A DNA stretch of 64,000 bases from Nitrosovibrio sp. Nv4 (GCA_945860135.1 CAMAPK010000008.1:24894-88893); one strand, 5' to 3'; shown: positions 49,285 to 57,803, counted from the first letter of the stretch. Notes: generated by a model from the sequence alone, not told the origin. Made by a program: numbers and translations.

Positions 49285-50286
49285 GTGACCCTGCCCAATC
49301 CCACCCTCACCCCGACTCTTGCTCTCACCGCTGGTGAGCCTGCCGGAATCGGCCCCGACTTGTGTGTGCAAATCGCGCAACAGAATCTGCCATGCCAACT
49401 GGTGGTCATCGCCGACCGTGAATTGCTGCGAGAGCGCGCCCAGTTGTTGCGGCTTCCGCTGGAACTGACGGACTATCTCCCGAATGTCGCGCTTGGACCC
49501 AAAGTTGGCAGGCTGCAAGTGCTGCATGTGCCGTTGAATGAGCCAGCCGTTCCCGGCAAGCTTGATCCGGTCAATGCCCGCTATGTACTGAAAACCCTAG
49601 AGGAGGCTGTCGCGGGCTGCAGCAATGGTGAATTTGCTGCGATGGTAACCGCACCGGTGCATAAGGGGGTCATCAATGACGCCGGCATTGCTTTCACCGG
49701 CCATACCGAATATCTGTCCCAACTCACCCACAGCCAGGTGGTAATGATGCTGGTCGGCGGCGGCATGCGGGTGACGCTCGCCACCACCCATCTGCCACTC
49801 AAGGATGTTGCGGCAGCCATTACACGCACCGGCCTGGAACAGCAACTGCGCATTATCCAGCGTGACCTGAGCACACGCTTCGACATTGCCAGACCGCGCA
49901 TTGCAGTAGCGGGGTTAAATCCCCATGCGGGCGAATCCGGCCATCTTGGCCGCGAAGAAATAGACCTCATCATCCCGGTACTAGACAAGCTGCGCGCCGA
50001 AGGCATGCAACTGACCGGCCCGCTACCGGCCGACACCCTGTTTAATCCAGCGCAGCTGCAAAATTATGATTGCATATTTACCATGTACCACGACCAGGGG
50101 CTGCCCGTGTTGAAACATGCCAGCTTCGGCAGTGGCATCAACGTTACGCTGGGGTTGCCCTTCATCCGCACTTCAGTGGATCACGGTACCGCGCTGGATC
50201 TGGCCGCAACCGGGCGCACTGAGCCAGGCAGTCTGCTGGCGGCAATTGAACTGGCCGTGATGCTGAGCGGAAACAGAAAACCCTAA
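49285..50286 (+). CDS. pdxA: 4-hydroxythreonine-4-phosphate dehydrogenase
   Basis: Vitamin B6 synthesis, NAD-dependent and metal-dependent. 333 residues from the GTG at 49285. LALTAGEPAGIGPDL is the family N-terminus; metal ligands are in GHTEYL, GLNPHAGESGHLG and YHDQGLPVLK. The same frame is open back to an ATG inside surA, but that would add 36 residues not seen in relatives. The ribosome site is poor, suggesting translation coupled to surA. The surA-pdxA-rsmA order is conserved. Confidence 0.95.
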   Translation: MTLPNPTLTPTLALTAGEPAGIGPDLCVQIAQQNLPCQLVVIADRELLRERAQLLRLPLELTDYLPNVALGPKVGRLQVLHVPLNEPAVPGKLDPVNARYVLKTLEEAVAGCSNGEFAAMVTAPVHKGVINDAGIAFTGHTEYLSQLTHSQVVMMLVGGGMRVTLATTHLPLKDVAAAITRTGLEQQLRIIQRDLSTRFDIARPRIAVAGLNPHAGESGHLGREEIDLIIPVLDKLRAEGMQLTGPLPADTLFNPAQLQNYDCIFTMYHDQGLPVLKHASFGSGINVTLGLPFIRTSVDHGTALDLAATGRTEPGSLLAAIELAVMLSGNRKP

Positions 50287-50289
50287 ACC

Positions 50290-51060
50290 ATGCGTCATAT
50301 TCCCCGCAAGCGCTTTGGCCAGAATTTTCTGGTTGATACCCGAGTCGTGGCGGATATTATTTTCGCCATACACCCGGCCAAAGATGACCTGCTGGTGGAA
50401 ATCGGCCCGGGACTGGGCGCATTGACGCGGCCATTATTGCAAGCGCTCAACCATCTGCACGTAGTGGAAATCGACCGCGACATTGTTGAACGCCTGCGCC
50501 GGGAATTTCCTGCAGAGAAACTGACGATATACTCGGCCGATGCGCTGGAATTTGACTTCTCCGTGCTCGGAAACAATCTGCGGGTGGTCGGCAACCTGCC
50601 CTACAACATTTCCACGCCGATTCTGTTTCACTTGAGCAGCTTCGCGGCAAATATCCATGATATGCATTTCATGCTGCAGAAAGAAGTGGTGGCACGCATG
50701 GTCGCTGCGCCTTCCACTCCGGATTACGGGCGGCTTTCCGTGATGCTGCAATGCCGCTTCGAAATGGAACAACTTTTCGGCGTGCCGCCGGAGTCCTTTC
50801 TCCCGGTGCCGAAAGTCGAGTCCGCCATTGTGCGCATGTCTCCGCTGAGGCAAGCGCCCGTCGAGCCGGGCAAGGAGAAATTATTTGCCGGGATCGTCTC
50901 TGCCGCATTCTCGCAGCGGCGCAAAACTTTGCGCAACACACTGCACGGTCATCTAAAACCGGAAGATTACGTGACGCTGGGAATTGACCCCGGACTGCGT
51001 GCAGAAAATTTGTCAGTGGCGCAGTTTGTAGCGATCACAAACCACCTGAGCAAGCTTTAG
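50290..51060 (+). CDS. rsmA: 16S rRNA dimethyladenosine transferase
   Basis: Dimethylates the two adjacent adenosines in helix 45 of 16S rRNA (KsgA). 256 residues. RKRFGQNFLVD at the start, the SAM-binding VEIGPGLGALTRPLL and the catalytic GNLPYNISTPILF are present. Three bases separate it from pdxA. Confidence 0.97.
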   Translation: MRHIPRKRFGQNFLVDTRVVADIIFAIHPAKDDLLVEIGPGLGALTRPLLQALNHLHVVEIDRDIVERLRREFPAEKLTIYSADALEFDFSVLGNNLRVVGNLPYNISTPILFHLSSFAANIHDMHFMLQKEVVARMVAAPSTPDYGRLSVMLQCRFEMEQLFGVPPESFLPVPKVESAIVRMSPLRQAPVEPGKEKLFAGIVSAAFSQRRKTLRNTLHGHLKPEDYVTLGIDPGLRAENLSVAQFVAITNHLSKL

Positions 51061-51112
51061 CCCCGGATGATGCGACGAATAAATTGGACTTGCAGATCAG
51101 AGCAAAGCCACT

Positions 51113-51214
51113 TCAATCTTTCTTCTCATCGTCTTTTTTGCGCGGCCTGGTCCACCATACAATGCTAAACATCAGCACAAGAACCACGCCTATTTCCAGC
51201 AGGAATATCCACAT
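51113..51214 (-). CDS. Small single-pass membrane protein, 33 residues
   Basis: An open frame of 33 codons: starts MWIFLLEIGVVLVLMFSIVWW, one hydrophobic helix, then a charged tail RPRKKDDEKKD. Such a sharp split into membrane helix and charged end is uncommon by chance. It lies alone between rsmA (convergent) and mltA (divergent). A ribosome site is not obvious (GGTCAGAAT upstream). Function unknown. Confidence 0.5.
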   Translation of the reverse strand: MWIFLLEIGVVLVLMFSIVWWTRPRKKDDEKKD

Positions 51215-51264
51215 ATTCTGACCATTGTTGTATATTTATCGAATACGACTTTAACCAATACCCA

Positions 51265-52434
51265 ATGAAAAACCAATTAAGTTTGCTGAGTGTCGCGTTG
51301 TTGCTGCTGCTCAATGCTTGCACTACTGTGCCGGTTGCTCCGGAGAAATCTCCGCTGGCAGCGATTCCGCCAGTTGCCATTGCCACGCTCAAGGCAACCG
51401 ACTGGAGCACACTGACGGGCTGGGCGGATGACGATATTCTGCCGGCATGGGATGCATTCCTGCGCAGTTGCACGGCGTTAATAAACCGGCCATTGTGGCA
51501 GGAAACCTGCACCCAGGCCGTCTCGATGCAACAGCCGGATGGCGTCACGCTGCGGCAATTCTTCGAGAGCCGTTTCGTCCCGCACCAGGTATTGAATTCC
51601 GATGGCGGCAGCGATGGCCTGATCACCGGCTATTATGAACCATTGCTGAAAGGCAGTCGCAAGCCTTCCGGGCGTTATCGTTATCCGCTCTATGTTACGC
51701 CCGATGAGCTGCTCGTGGTCGACCTGGGCGAAGTCTATCCCGAACTCAGGAACATGCGCTTGCGCGGACGTTTGCAGGGGCGCAAGGTGGTGCCTTATTA
51801 CAGCCGCGCTGAAATCGAAAATGGTCTGGGCAAGGGTGCAGCAGCGTTACAGGGACGTGAGCTGGTGTGGGTGGAGGATGCAGTCGAATTATTCTTCCTG
51901 CAAATCCAGGGGTCGGGCCAGGTAGAACTGGAAAACGGCGAAATCATGCGCGTCGGTTACGCGGAACAAAACGGTCATCCGTATAAATCCATCGGCAGGC
52001 TGCTGGTGGAACGTGGCGAATTGACGCTGGAGAAAGCCTCCATGCAAGGAATCAAGGCATGGGGGCAGAAAAACCCGAACAAGCTGAACGAATTGCTGCA
52101 GCAGAATCCGAGCTATGTTTTTTTCCGTGAACTGCCTGCCGACCTGCCGGGGCCGCTGGGCGCACTCGGCGTGCCTCTGACTGCGGGCAGAAGCATTGCA
52201 ATTGATCCTCGCGCCATACCCCAGGGCGCACCGGTGTTCCTTGTCACTACCTGGCCCAACAGCGACAGGCAGTTGCAGCGACTGATGGTGGCGCAGGATA
52301 CCGGTGGGGCCATCAAAGGCGGTGTGCGCGCCGATTTCTTCTGGGGTTTTGGCCCGGAAGCGGGAAATCAGGCGGGGAAAATGAAACAGAGCGGCAAGAT
52401 GTGGGTATTAATGCCGAACGGCTATACGCCATAA
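51265..52434 (+). CDS. mltA: Membrane-bound lytic murein transglycosylase A
   Basis: Cleaves peptidoglycan glycan strands, releasing 1,6-anhydro-MurNAc, the substrate of AnmK encoded earlier in the window. 389 residues. Lipoprotein signal with lipobox LNAC at residue 19, an MltA domain (about 115-275; GLITGYYEPLLKGSR, QIQGSGQVELENGE) and a 3D domain with catalytic aspartates (AQDTGGAIKGGVRADFFWG) near the end. Confidence 0.95.
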   Translation: MKNQLSLLSVALLLLLNACTTVPVAPEKSPLAAIPPVAIATLKATDWSTLTGWADDDILPAWDAFLRSCTALINRPLWQETCTQAVSMQQPDGVTLRQFFESRFVPHQVLNSDGGSDGLITGYYEPLLKGSRKPSGRYRYPLYVTPDELLVVDLGEVYPELRNMRLRGRLQGRKVVPYYSRAEIENGLGKGAAALQGRELVWVEDAVELFFLQIQGSGQVELENGEIMRVGYAEQNGHPYKSIGRLLVERGELTLEKASMQGIKAWGQKNPNKLNELLQQNPSYVFFRELPADLPGPLGALGVPLTAGRSIAIDPRAIPQGAPVFLVTTWPNSDRQLQRLMVAQDTGGAIKGGVRADFFWGFGPEAGNQAGKMKQSGKMWVLMPNGYTP

Positions 52435-52461
52435 AGCAGTCAGGTTGTTGACTGCTTCATT
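52434..52461. terminator. Weak bidirectional terminator between mltA and dsbC
   Basis: A 9-bp stem AAGCAGTCA / TGACTGCTT with a six-base loop GGTTGT, followed by CATTTT. It starts in the stop codon of mltA and ends at the stop of dsbC. The T-tract is short. Confidence 0.55.
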
Positions 52462-53179
52462 TTGCCGGTACGGCGTTCAGCTTCTTCTCGATCATTTCAC
52501 CGGGTATCATTCCTGGCGCAACCGATCCATCGGCAAAAATTAATGTCGGGGTGCCGCTCACACTGTGTTTCTGGCCCACCTGAATAAGTGTAGCAATCGG
52601 CGTTTCACAGCCCTTGGCGGTCGGAGCAATGCCTTTCAGCATGAAATCATCCCATGCTTTGAGCCGGTCAGCGGAACACCATATCGCCGTAGCTGTCGCG
52701 ACCGAGCCGCTACCCAGCACCGGATAAAGCAGCGTATAGACAGTGACATCGGTGATCTTGCTCAGCTCGGTTTCCAAACGCTTGCAATAAGGGCAATTCG
52801 GATCAGAGAAAACAGCTACCCGGCGCTTGCCGTTGCCCCTGACTGCCTTGATTGCCAACTCCAGCGGCAGGGAATCAATGCTTATCCGCCGCGATTCCTT
52901 GACCTGTTGCAGGCGCCCGTCGGTCAGACTTTGCCCGGTTTTCGGATCAATCACATGGCCGGAGAAAAAGTAGCTCGCTTTCTCGTCGGTATAAAATAAT
53001 CCACCGCCAACCACTACTTCGTATAACCCCAGATAAGGAGTTTTTTTCAGGCTTTCAATCTTGTCACCGGGGAAATGTACCTGGAGCGCCTTCCTCAATG
53101 ACGCCTCATCGGCAATAGCCGCACCGGGGAAAAGGCAGAGCAGCAAAAAAGGAAGCAGAAAGCCTAAACGCATAACCAT
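52457..53179 (-). CDS. dsbC: Thiol:disulfide interchange protein DsbC
   Basis: Periplasmic disulfide isomerase, 240 residues. Signal peptide cut near residue 23 (after AIA), N-terminal dimerisation domain (about 25-85), then a thioredoxin-fold domain with the active site CPYC in FSDPNCPYCKRLE and the cis-proline TPTLIFADGS. A second Cys pair (Cys in IWCSADR and KGCETP) matches the structural disulfide of DsbC. Confidence 0.94.
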   Translation of the reverse strand: MVMRLGFLLPFLLLCLFPGAAIADEASLRKALQVHFPGDKIESLKKTPYLGLYEVVVGGGLFYTDEKASYFFSGHVIDPKTGQSLTDGRLQQVKESRRISIDSLPLELAIKAVRGNGKRRVAVFSDPNCPYCKRLETELSKITDVTVYTLLYPVLGSGSVATATAIWCSADRLKAWDDFMLKGIAPTAKGCETPIATLIQVGQKHSVSGTPTLIFADGSVAPGMIPGEMIEKKLNAVPAK

Positions 53180-53254
53180 AGTTGCTCCAGTTCAAGAAAA
53201 AATATTAACGGCATACTCGTGCTGCCAGACTGCGAAATCTGCCGATTCGAAAAT

Positions 53255-54424
53255 TTAACTCAGTGAATGTTGCATCAGATGGTTTTTTATCAACGGCAGA
53301 TGGTTAGTGATGCCAAACCCCAAATTACGCAAACGGGCAAGCGTCGGATTGGCGTTGTTAAACAATTTTTGCAGATTGTCAGTAACAAGTTCCATCGCCA
53401 GGATATCTTCCTTGCGTACCCGTTCGTAACGGCGCAGCAACCGGTAATCGCCGCAATCCGGTTGTGATTCTCGCGCCATAAGGGTTGCAGCCAGTGCGCG
53501 CGCATCGCGCAAACCCAGATTCACACCCTGCCCAGCCAGAGGGTGAATACCATGGGCGGCATCGCCTATAAGCGCAAGCCGGGGTTGCACCAGTTTCTTC
53601 ACGTGTACAAAATTCAGTGGAAATGCTGCCGGCGGCGTGACGAGCTGCAATTTACCCAATGCACGGCAGGAAGCCTCGGCAACCTGGCGGCACAATTCCG
53701 CTTCCGGCAAAGCAAGCAGCACCCGGGCCTGCTCTTCATTTGCCGACCACACCATCGATACCAGTTTGTCCGGCAGTGGTAGCAGCGCCAGCACTCCATC
53801 CCGGCGAAACCACTGGCGAGCAATATTGCGATGGGACAGCTCTGTACTGAAATTTGCCACCACACCGATTTGTTGGTAAGAATGTTGCGTAACCTCGATT
53901 TCCGCCTGTTTCCGTACCCAGGAATTCAGGCCATCCGCGCCGACGATCAATGCAGCCTGTAACACACTGCCATCTGCCAATTGCAAATCAGCCTGGGATT
54001 CATTCCATGCTATCGAGGCACATTGCGCGGGACAGAAAATTGTCAGGTCCTTCTTCCGGCGCTTGAGCGCCTTCCACACGGCAGCTTGAAGCTGGCGGTT
54101 TTCTGCGATGAAAGCCAATTCCGGCAAACCCGTATCGTAAGCGCTGAAATCAAGCTGCGCGGCGCTGTCATCCCCAAATACCTGCATTTCATGAACGGGC
54201 GTTATGCGCGTGGCAGCGAGCGTCTGCCACACATTAAGGGTTTGCAGGAATGCAGCACTGCCGGGGCTGATGGCGTAAATTCGGCTATCCCAACTGGTGT
54301 CAGCAGGCAGAGGAGCAGGGAGGCGCGATTCCACCAAAGCTATTTTCAAGCCGCTGTCTTTGAGGGCAAGCGCCAGACTCGCTCCCACCAGTCCACCGCC
54401 GATAATGACGATATCGAATTTCAT
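53255..54424 (-). CDS. UbiH/UbiF/VisC-family FAD-dependent hydroxylase
   Basis: 389 residues. The FAD motifs are GGGLVGASLALAL at residue 9, VGADGLNSWVRK at about 160 and LIGDAAHGIHPLAGQGVNLGLRDA at about 275. It should hydroxylate the ubiquinone ring; which position cannot be told, since UbiH, UbiF, UbiI and UbiM are alike. dsbC lies 75 bases downstream on the same strand. A repeat element sits 22 bases upstream of the start codon, in its promoter region. Confidence 0.9.
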   Translation of the reverse strand: MKFDIVIIGGGLVGASLALALKDSGLKIALVESRLPAPLPADTSWDSRIYAISPGSAAFLQTLNVWQTLAATRITPVHEMQVFGDDSAAQLDFSAYDTGLPELAFIAENRQLQAAVWKALKRRKKDLTIFCPAQCASIAWNESQADLQLADGSVLQAALIVGADGLNSWVRKQAEIEVTQHSYQQIGVVANFSTELSHRNIARQWFRRDGVLALLPLPDKLVSMVWSANEEQARVLLALPEAELCRQVAEASCRALGKLQLVTPPAAFPLNFVHVKKLVQPRLALIGDAAHGIHPLAGQGVNLGLRDARALAATLMARESQPDCGDYRLLRRYERVRKEDILAMELVTDNLQKLFNNANPTLARLRNLGFGITNHLPLIKNHLMQHSLS

Positions 54425-54446
54425 CGACCTGAATCCGGCAGTTGGA

Positions 54447-54564
54447 CGGGGTAGAGTGTGCGGTTTTTGGAGTGCAGGGCAAGGCGCAACGATGCGGAAT
54501 GGTCATTCCATCCCAAGGAGTTGCAACGCAGCCATGTGCTGCAAAAATCGTGCAATCTACCCTG
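54447..54564. mobile_element. Short imperfect inverted-repeat element (MITE-like)
   Basis: Ends are 54447-54472 and 54539-54564, matching as inverted copies in roughly 19 of 26 positions (GGGTAGA and TTTTT core). The middle contains GCAAC and GTTGC arms and the 13-base GAATGGTCATTCC (54497-54509), which also occurs in the element at 31363-31640, in both cases preceded by a GGCAAGG. No coding capacity. Probably an old copy of a related family. Confidence 0.5.
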
Positions 54565-54856
54565 TAGCGAACTCACCCCAAAGGTGAAGGCCAAATACTG
54601 CAAAAAATTACTATGTGTCATGGTGTTAAACTGAAAAATGAGCGGTCAACTGCCGGATTTAGGTTTAAGGATTATACAGGCGCTTCGCATCGGACGGGAT
54701 GGGGTATATCGCCGCCTCACCCGAATCGGCATGAGTACAAGTACAAAGAGGCTGTGAACACGCATCCCGCACACAAATGAATCCACGCGAACCAGACTGA
54801 GCGACTTATTTGCCGTGGCAAAACCATATGCAGCCTGGCGCAACCCCTTGTCAATA
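54565..54856. other. Non-coding stretch between repeat element and tRNA promoter
   Basis: About 290 bases with no gene I can support. A short minus-strand open frame at 54646-54882 has no protein-like composition, lacks a ribosome site and overlaps the tRNA promoter. Confidence 0.4.
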
Positions 54857-54885
54857 TTGACAGAGCACCCCTCCGAAGGCACAAT
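54857..54885 (+). promoter_or_regulatory. Promoter of the tRNA gene
   Basis: TTGACA (54857-54862), 17 bases, then CACAAT (54880-54885), 24 bases before the first base of the mature tRNA. The perfect -35 and the position fit a stable-RNA promoter. Confidence 0.7.
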
Positions 54886-54909
54886 GCCACCTCTTTCGGG
54901 TCCGCACGT

Positions 54910-54985
54910 GGCGAATTAGCTCAGCGGTTAGAGCAGCGGAATCATAATCCGTTGGTCCCCAGTTCGAGTCTGGGATTCGCTACCA
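54910..54985 (+). tRNA. tRNA with anticodon CAU, probably tRNA-Ile2
   Basis: 76 bases including an encoded CCA end. All arms fold: acceptor GGCGAAT/ATTCGCT, D-stem GCTC/GAGC, anticodon stem GCGGA/TCCGT with loop ATCATAA (anticodon CAT), T-stem CCCAG/CTGGG with TTCGAGT. The D-loop GGTTAGAGCAG and the following TTGGTC resemble the minor isoleucine tRNA whose C34 becomes lysidine more than elongator tRNA-Met; initiator features are absent. The acceptor starts with a G-U pair, which is unusual. An integrase gene lies 24 bases after its 3' end. Confidence 0.85.
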
Positions 54986-55009
54986 TTAATCAAAAAGTTA
55001 GCTTAACCA

Positions 55010-56035
55010 CTAACCTTTCTCTTTTTCCAAACGTGTCAAAATTGTGCTCTCAAGGACATTCGACACCAACTCGGAATGCTGCATGAGTTGCGGTTTCGAT
55101 AGATGAGCATAGCGCTTCACCATCTCTTCCGACTCCCATCCACCGAGTTCCTGCAACACATTCATGGGCGCGCCTTGTTGCGCTAACCAGCTTGCCCAGG
55201 TGTGGCGCAGATCGTGCCATCTAAAATCCTTGATGCCCGCCCGTATCAGCCCTTCCTTCCATGCGCGAGTGTTCGCCCATGAGATAGGTCGGCCACGATA
55301 CGTAAACACCCTGGCGGGGTGTTTACCGACTTGCCGAAGCAATACCGCCAAGGCAACCGAATTAAGCGGGACATGAATCGCTCTTCTCGCTTTGGCTTGA
55401 TCGGGATGTATCCAGGCCGCCCGACGTTCCAGATCAACCTGACTCCATTCCAACTTGAGCACATTCGACTGCCTCAATCCAGTGGACAAAGCGAATATCA
55501 CCAGGTCCTGCTGATGTGGCGGTAATTCTCCGAGTAGCGTCTTTACTTGCTCAGGTGTCAGCCAACGGATGCGACGCCTAGGTTCCGGAAACAACTTGAT
55601 CTTGGGAACCTTGTCGATCCACTCCCATTCATGACAAGCCTTCCGTAAAATGGTGTTTATCAGCGCCAAATAACGGTTAGCGGTTGAAGGGCTGGCCTCC
55701 TGTGCCTTGGTTTGAGCAATGCGCCAGATTAGTTCCCGATCAATTTTGCACAATGGTTTATCACGCAGGAATTGCTGCAACCATCGCAGCTTGGATTTAT
55801 CCCCTTCATGCGTAGCCTTGTGCTGTGTTTCCATCAGGAACTTGCAGGCCGTTTCATCCCAAGTGTATTTCGGCTTCTCCCCAAGATTTTGGATACGCCA
55901 CGATTCCGCTTTCAGCTTGTCGTGGAGTTCTTTGGCCTGGGTTTTGTCGGCTGTGTCAGTAGAGCGTCTAATACGCTCCCCTGCGGGTGTGGTGAACGCA
56001 ATCCACCACGTACTACCGCGTTTATAGAGTGGCAT
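55010..56035 (-). CDS. Tyrosine-type site-specific integrase
   Basis: 341 residues from the ATG at 56035 (GGAG site); it begins PLYKRGSTWWIAF, an N-terminal domain usual in phage-like integrases. An SAM-like core-binding domain (about 65-150) is followed by the catalytic domain: Arg in STGLRQSNVLKL, HDLRHTWASWL, W in GGWESEEMV and the nucleophile in KRYAHLS. It is oriented with its 3' end toward the tRNA, as for integrases that use tRNA 3' ends as attachment site. It is the last gene of the rep-HTH-int operon. Confidence 0.93.
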   Translation of the reverse strand: MPLYKRGSTWWIAFTTPAGERIRRSTDTADKTQAKELHDKLKAESWRIQNLGEKPKYTWDETACKFLMETQHKATHEGDKSKLRWLQQFLRDKPLCKIDRELIWRIAQTKAQEASPSTANRYLALINTILRKACHEWEWIDKVPKIKLFPEPRRRIRWLTPEQVKTLLGELPPHQQDLVIFALSTGLRQSNVLKLEWSQVDLERRAAWIHPDQAKARRAIHVPLNSVALAVLLRQVGKHPARVFTYRGRPISWANTRAWKEGLIRAGIKDFRWHDLRHTWASWLAQQGAPMNVLQELGGWESEEMVKRYAHLSKPQLMQHSELVSNVLESTILTRLEKEKG

Positions 56036-56244
56036 GTTTCTATCTCCTCTGGTGAGACCACTCGCAACGCTTGCCGAGTGTGAGCATATAACGACCGCAG
56101 ATAACCGGCAAGATCCTCTTCCAGAAACACCCAACACTTTCCCGCCTTGGCCGCCGGAATCAGGCCAGCTTTAACCTTTTGGCGCAAAGTCTCTGAGTGC
56201 ATTTTTAGGAATTGTGCAGCCTGTTTGAGGTCTAGCGTTTTCAT
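55912..56244 (-). CDS. Excisionase-like helix-turn-helix protein
   Basis: 110 residues. The N-terminal 55 residues (LDLKQAAQFLKMHSETLRQKVKAGLIPAAKAGKCWVFLEEDLAGYL) form a MerR/excisionase-type winged helix. The rest has no clear domain and overlaps the start of the integrase gene in another frame by 124 bases, unusually long. Its ATG overlaps the stop of the rep gene (ATGA). Likely directs excision or regulates the module. Confidence 0.8.
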   Translation of the reverse strand: MKTLDLKQAAQFLKMHSETLRQKVKAGLIPAAKAGKCWVFLEEDLAGYLRSLYAHTRQALRVVSPEEIETCHSINAVVRGGLRSPHPQGSVLDALLTQPTKPRPKNSTTS

Positions 56245-57458
56245 GTCGATGGAGTGGCCGGTACGCCGTCACAATAAATAGATTCATCCAGCATCGCCGG
56301 TTCTCGTCGAGCGTGGTAGCTGTGCGGTTCGATACTGCCGGGCAGTCCTTCCCGTTTGAGCCGTTCCACGACTTCGGCATAATCACCGCCGAACACCGAG
56401 AGCATGAGGTTGATGAGCTTGCCCGAATGCTGCTTGGCATTCTCTATGGCCCGATCAAACGCGATCTTGTCAGCCCGGCTGATGGTTTTGATGCGCGACT
56501 GTTCGGCAGACAGAAAGCGGATGCAGGGGTATGCGCCCGCCAGGTATTTACCTGGACAGATGAGTATATCGAACGGGATAAACCGTTTTTCAGCACGCCA
56601 TTCGACTTCAAGGCGCACCCACCGGCTTTCTGGATCTCCCAGTTGCTTGCCCTTCTCATAAATGCGGCAGTACTTGCCATTGTCCCGATTACCTATCCCC
56701 AGCGTGCGCCCCTTGGCGGATTTGTCCCCATCGAGCCAGTCACCGAAAACTTGATGATCCGGTTTTCGTCCTCCGGCGTTGAATCCTGCATTCTCGTATT
56801 GGTCGACTGCCCAAGCGATATTGACCGTTGCCCCCTCGAAATCGTCATAAGCCACATCGGCACGTTTGATGGCGGCTTGATGCTGTTTTAGCCAATCGGC
56901 AAGACCCTGCCAATCGCTGACCATCGCACAGCCCTTGCCCTGGATGCTGAAATAGACTCGGCCCCGTTGCTTGTCGCCACCCCATGCCATTAAGCCGGTA
57001 CCTTCTCCGAATCGAAGCGAGAATTTGAAGCCACAGTAGCCATTGCGCTGATTCAGATCATTGATCTCAAGAAACTGGCGCATTTCCCTGATCACCCACA
57101 GGTACGACTTTCCATCGGGTGGAATCAGGGTAAATGCCAGGGCATCTACCAGTGCAGTACCAGGCGATGCGGTTTCATCAGGAGATAAGTGACGAACAAT
57201 TTCAGAGTGTCGCCTACCGGTAACAATACTGACACCCTCGCCAGTTTCATCATCAATGCCAAGGATTCTTTCATCCCATGCTACAGTTTCTTCGCTGCGC
57301 TTTTCTTTCTCCCCGTAGTTACTATACGGGGTCAAGTCGGCGTCCGCGCGCGCTGGGCGCTCCGCTGTACGCTGCGCTGAGCGCGCGCGTTCGTCGTTCT
57401 GACTTGTTTCGTCGTTTACGCTTAAAGCTGAATCTTTGCCAACAGTAATTTTATGCAT
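56241..57458 (-). CDS. Replication initiation factor domain protein
   Basis: 405 residues from the ATG at 57458, chosen because GGAG lies 6 bases upstream; an ATG four codons earlier lacks one. After a charged variable N-terminus, the region from about residue 85 (VDALAFTLIPP, RADVAYDDFEGA, KYCRIYEKGKQLG, VRLEVEWRAEKRFIPFDI) matches the replication initiation factor (Rep_trans) family of rolling-circle plasmids and filamentous phages. With the integrase and HTH protein it makes a minimal integrated replicon; no relaxase, coat or packaging gene is visible. Confidence 0.82.
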   Translation of the reverse strand: MHKITVGKDSALSVNDETSQNDERARSAQRTAERPARADADLTPYSNYGEKEKRSEETVAWDERILGIDDETGEGVSIVTGRRHSEIVRHLSPDETASPGTALVDALAFTLIPPDGKSYLWVIREMRQFLEINDLNQRNGYCGFKFSLRFGEGTGLMAWGGDKQRGRVYFSIQGKGCAMVSDWQGLADWLKQHQAAIKRADVAYDDFEGATVNIAWAVDQYENAGFNAGGRKPDHQVFGDWLDGDKSAKGRTLGIGNRDNGKYCRIYEKGKQLGDPESRWVRLEVEWRAEKRFIPFDILICPGKYLAGAYPCIRFLSAEQSRIKTISRADKIAFDRAIENAKQHSGKLINLMLSVFGGDYAEVVERLKREGLPGSIEPHSYHARREPAMLDESIYCDGVPATPST

Positions 57459-57461
57459 GAT

Positions 57462-57549
57462 TGACTCCATTCAAAAAGTGAAAGAATGAAGTCAAGGAGA
57501 GAGGCATCATGACTCCATCCCTTCAACAAAAAGTTAAAGGATGAAGTCA
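57462..57549. repeat. Tandem hairpin repeats upstream of rep
   Basis: Two units: 57462-57494 and 57510-57549. Each opens with TGACTCCAT and ends with ATGAAGTCA (its near inverse), and both contain AAAAAGT(G/T)AAAG(A/G). The first unit holds the ribosome site of rep. Candidates are a Rep operator or a double-strand origin with iterons. Confidence 0.6.
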
Positions 57550-57803
57550 TAAGCAAGTTACGCCTTGAATCGGTAACTGACTACAGCCACTAGCGGCCTC
57601 CACGATGGGCTAGCACTCGGCCTAGGGCATCACATAGAGGGGCTTCCTGTGCAGCTTCCTTTCAACGCTGCAGCTCGCACACCTTATGACTGTTAAAATA
57701 ATACGGAACGATAATTCAAGAGTCAATGCTGGTCTCTTTGAGGCAGTTTGAAGTGGTTTGAAATGTGTAAATATATAAATAAAATGTAGCGATTTCGACT
57801 TGA
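57550..57803. other. AT-rich leader between rep repeats and palindrome cluster
   Basis: About 250 bases without a supportable gene. The right half is AT-rich (TAAATATATAAATAAAATG near 57770) with a repeated TTTGAA. It may hold the promoter and part of the replication origin of the integrated module; a 97-codon minus-strand frame here is not protein-like. Confidence 0.4.

Noticed and set aside
54646..54882. 78-codon minus-strand frame upstream of the tRNA
   Set aside because: Overlaps the tRNA promoter, no ribosome site, no domain or membrane pattern.
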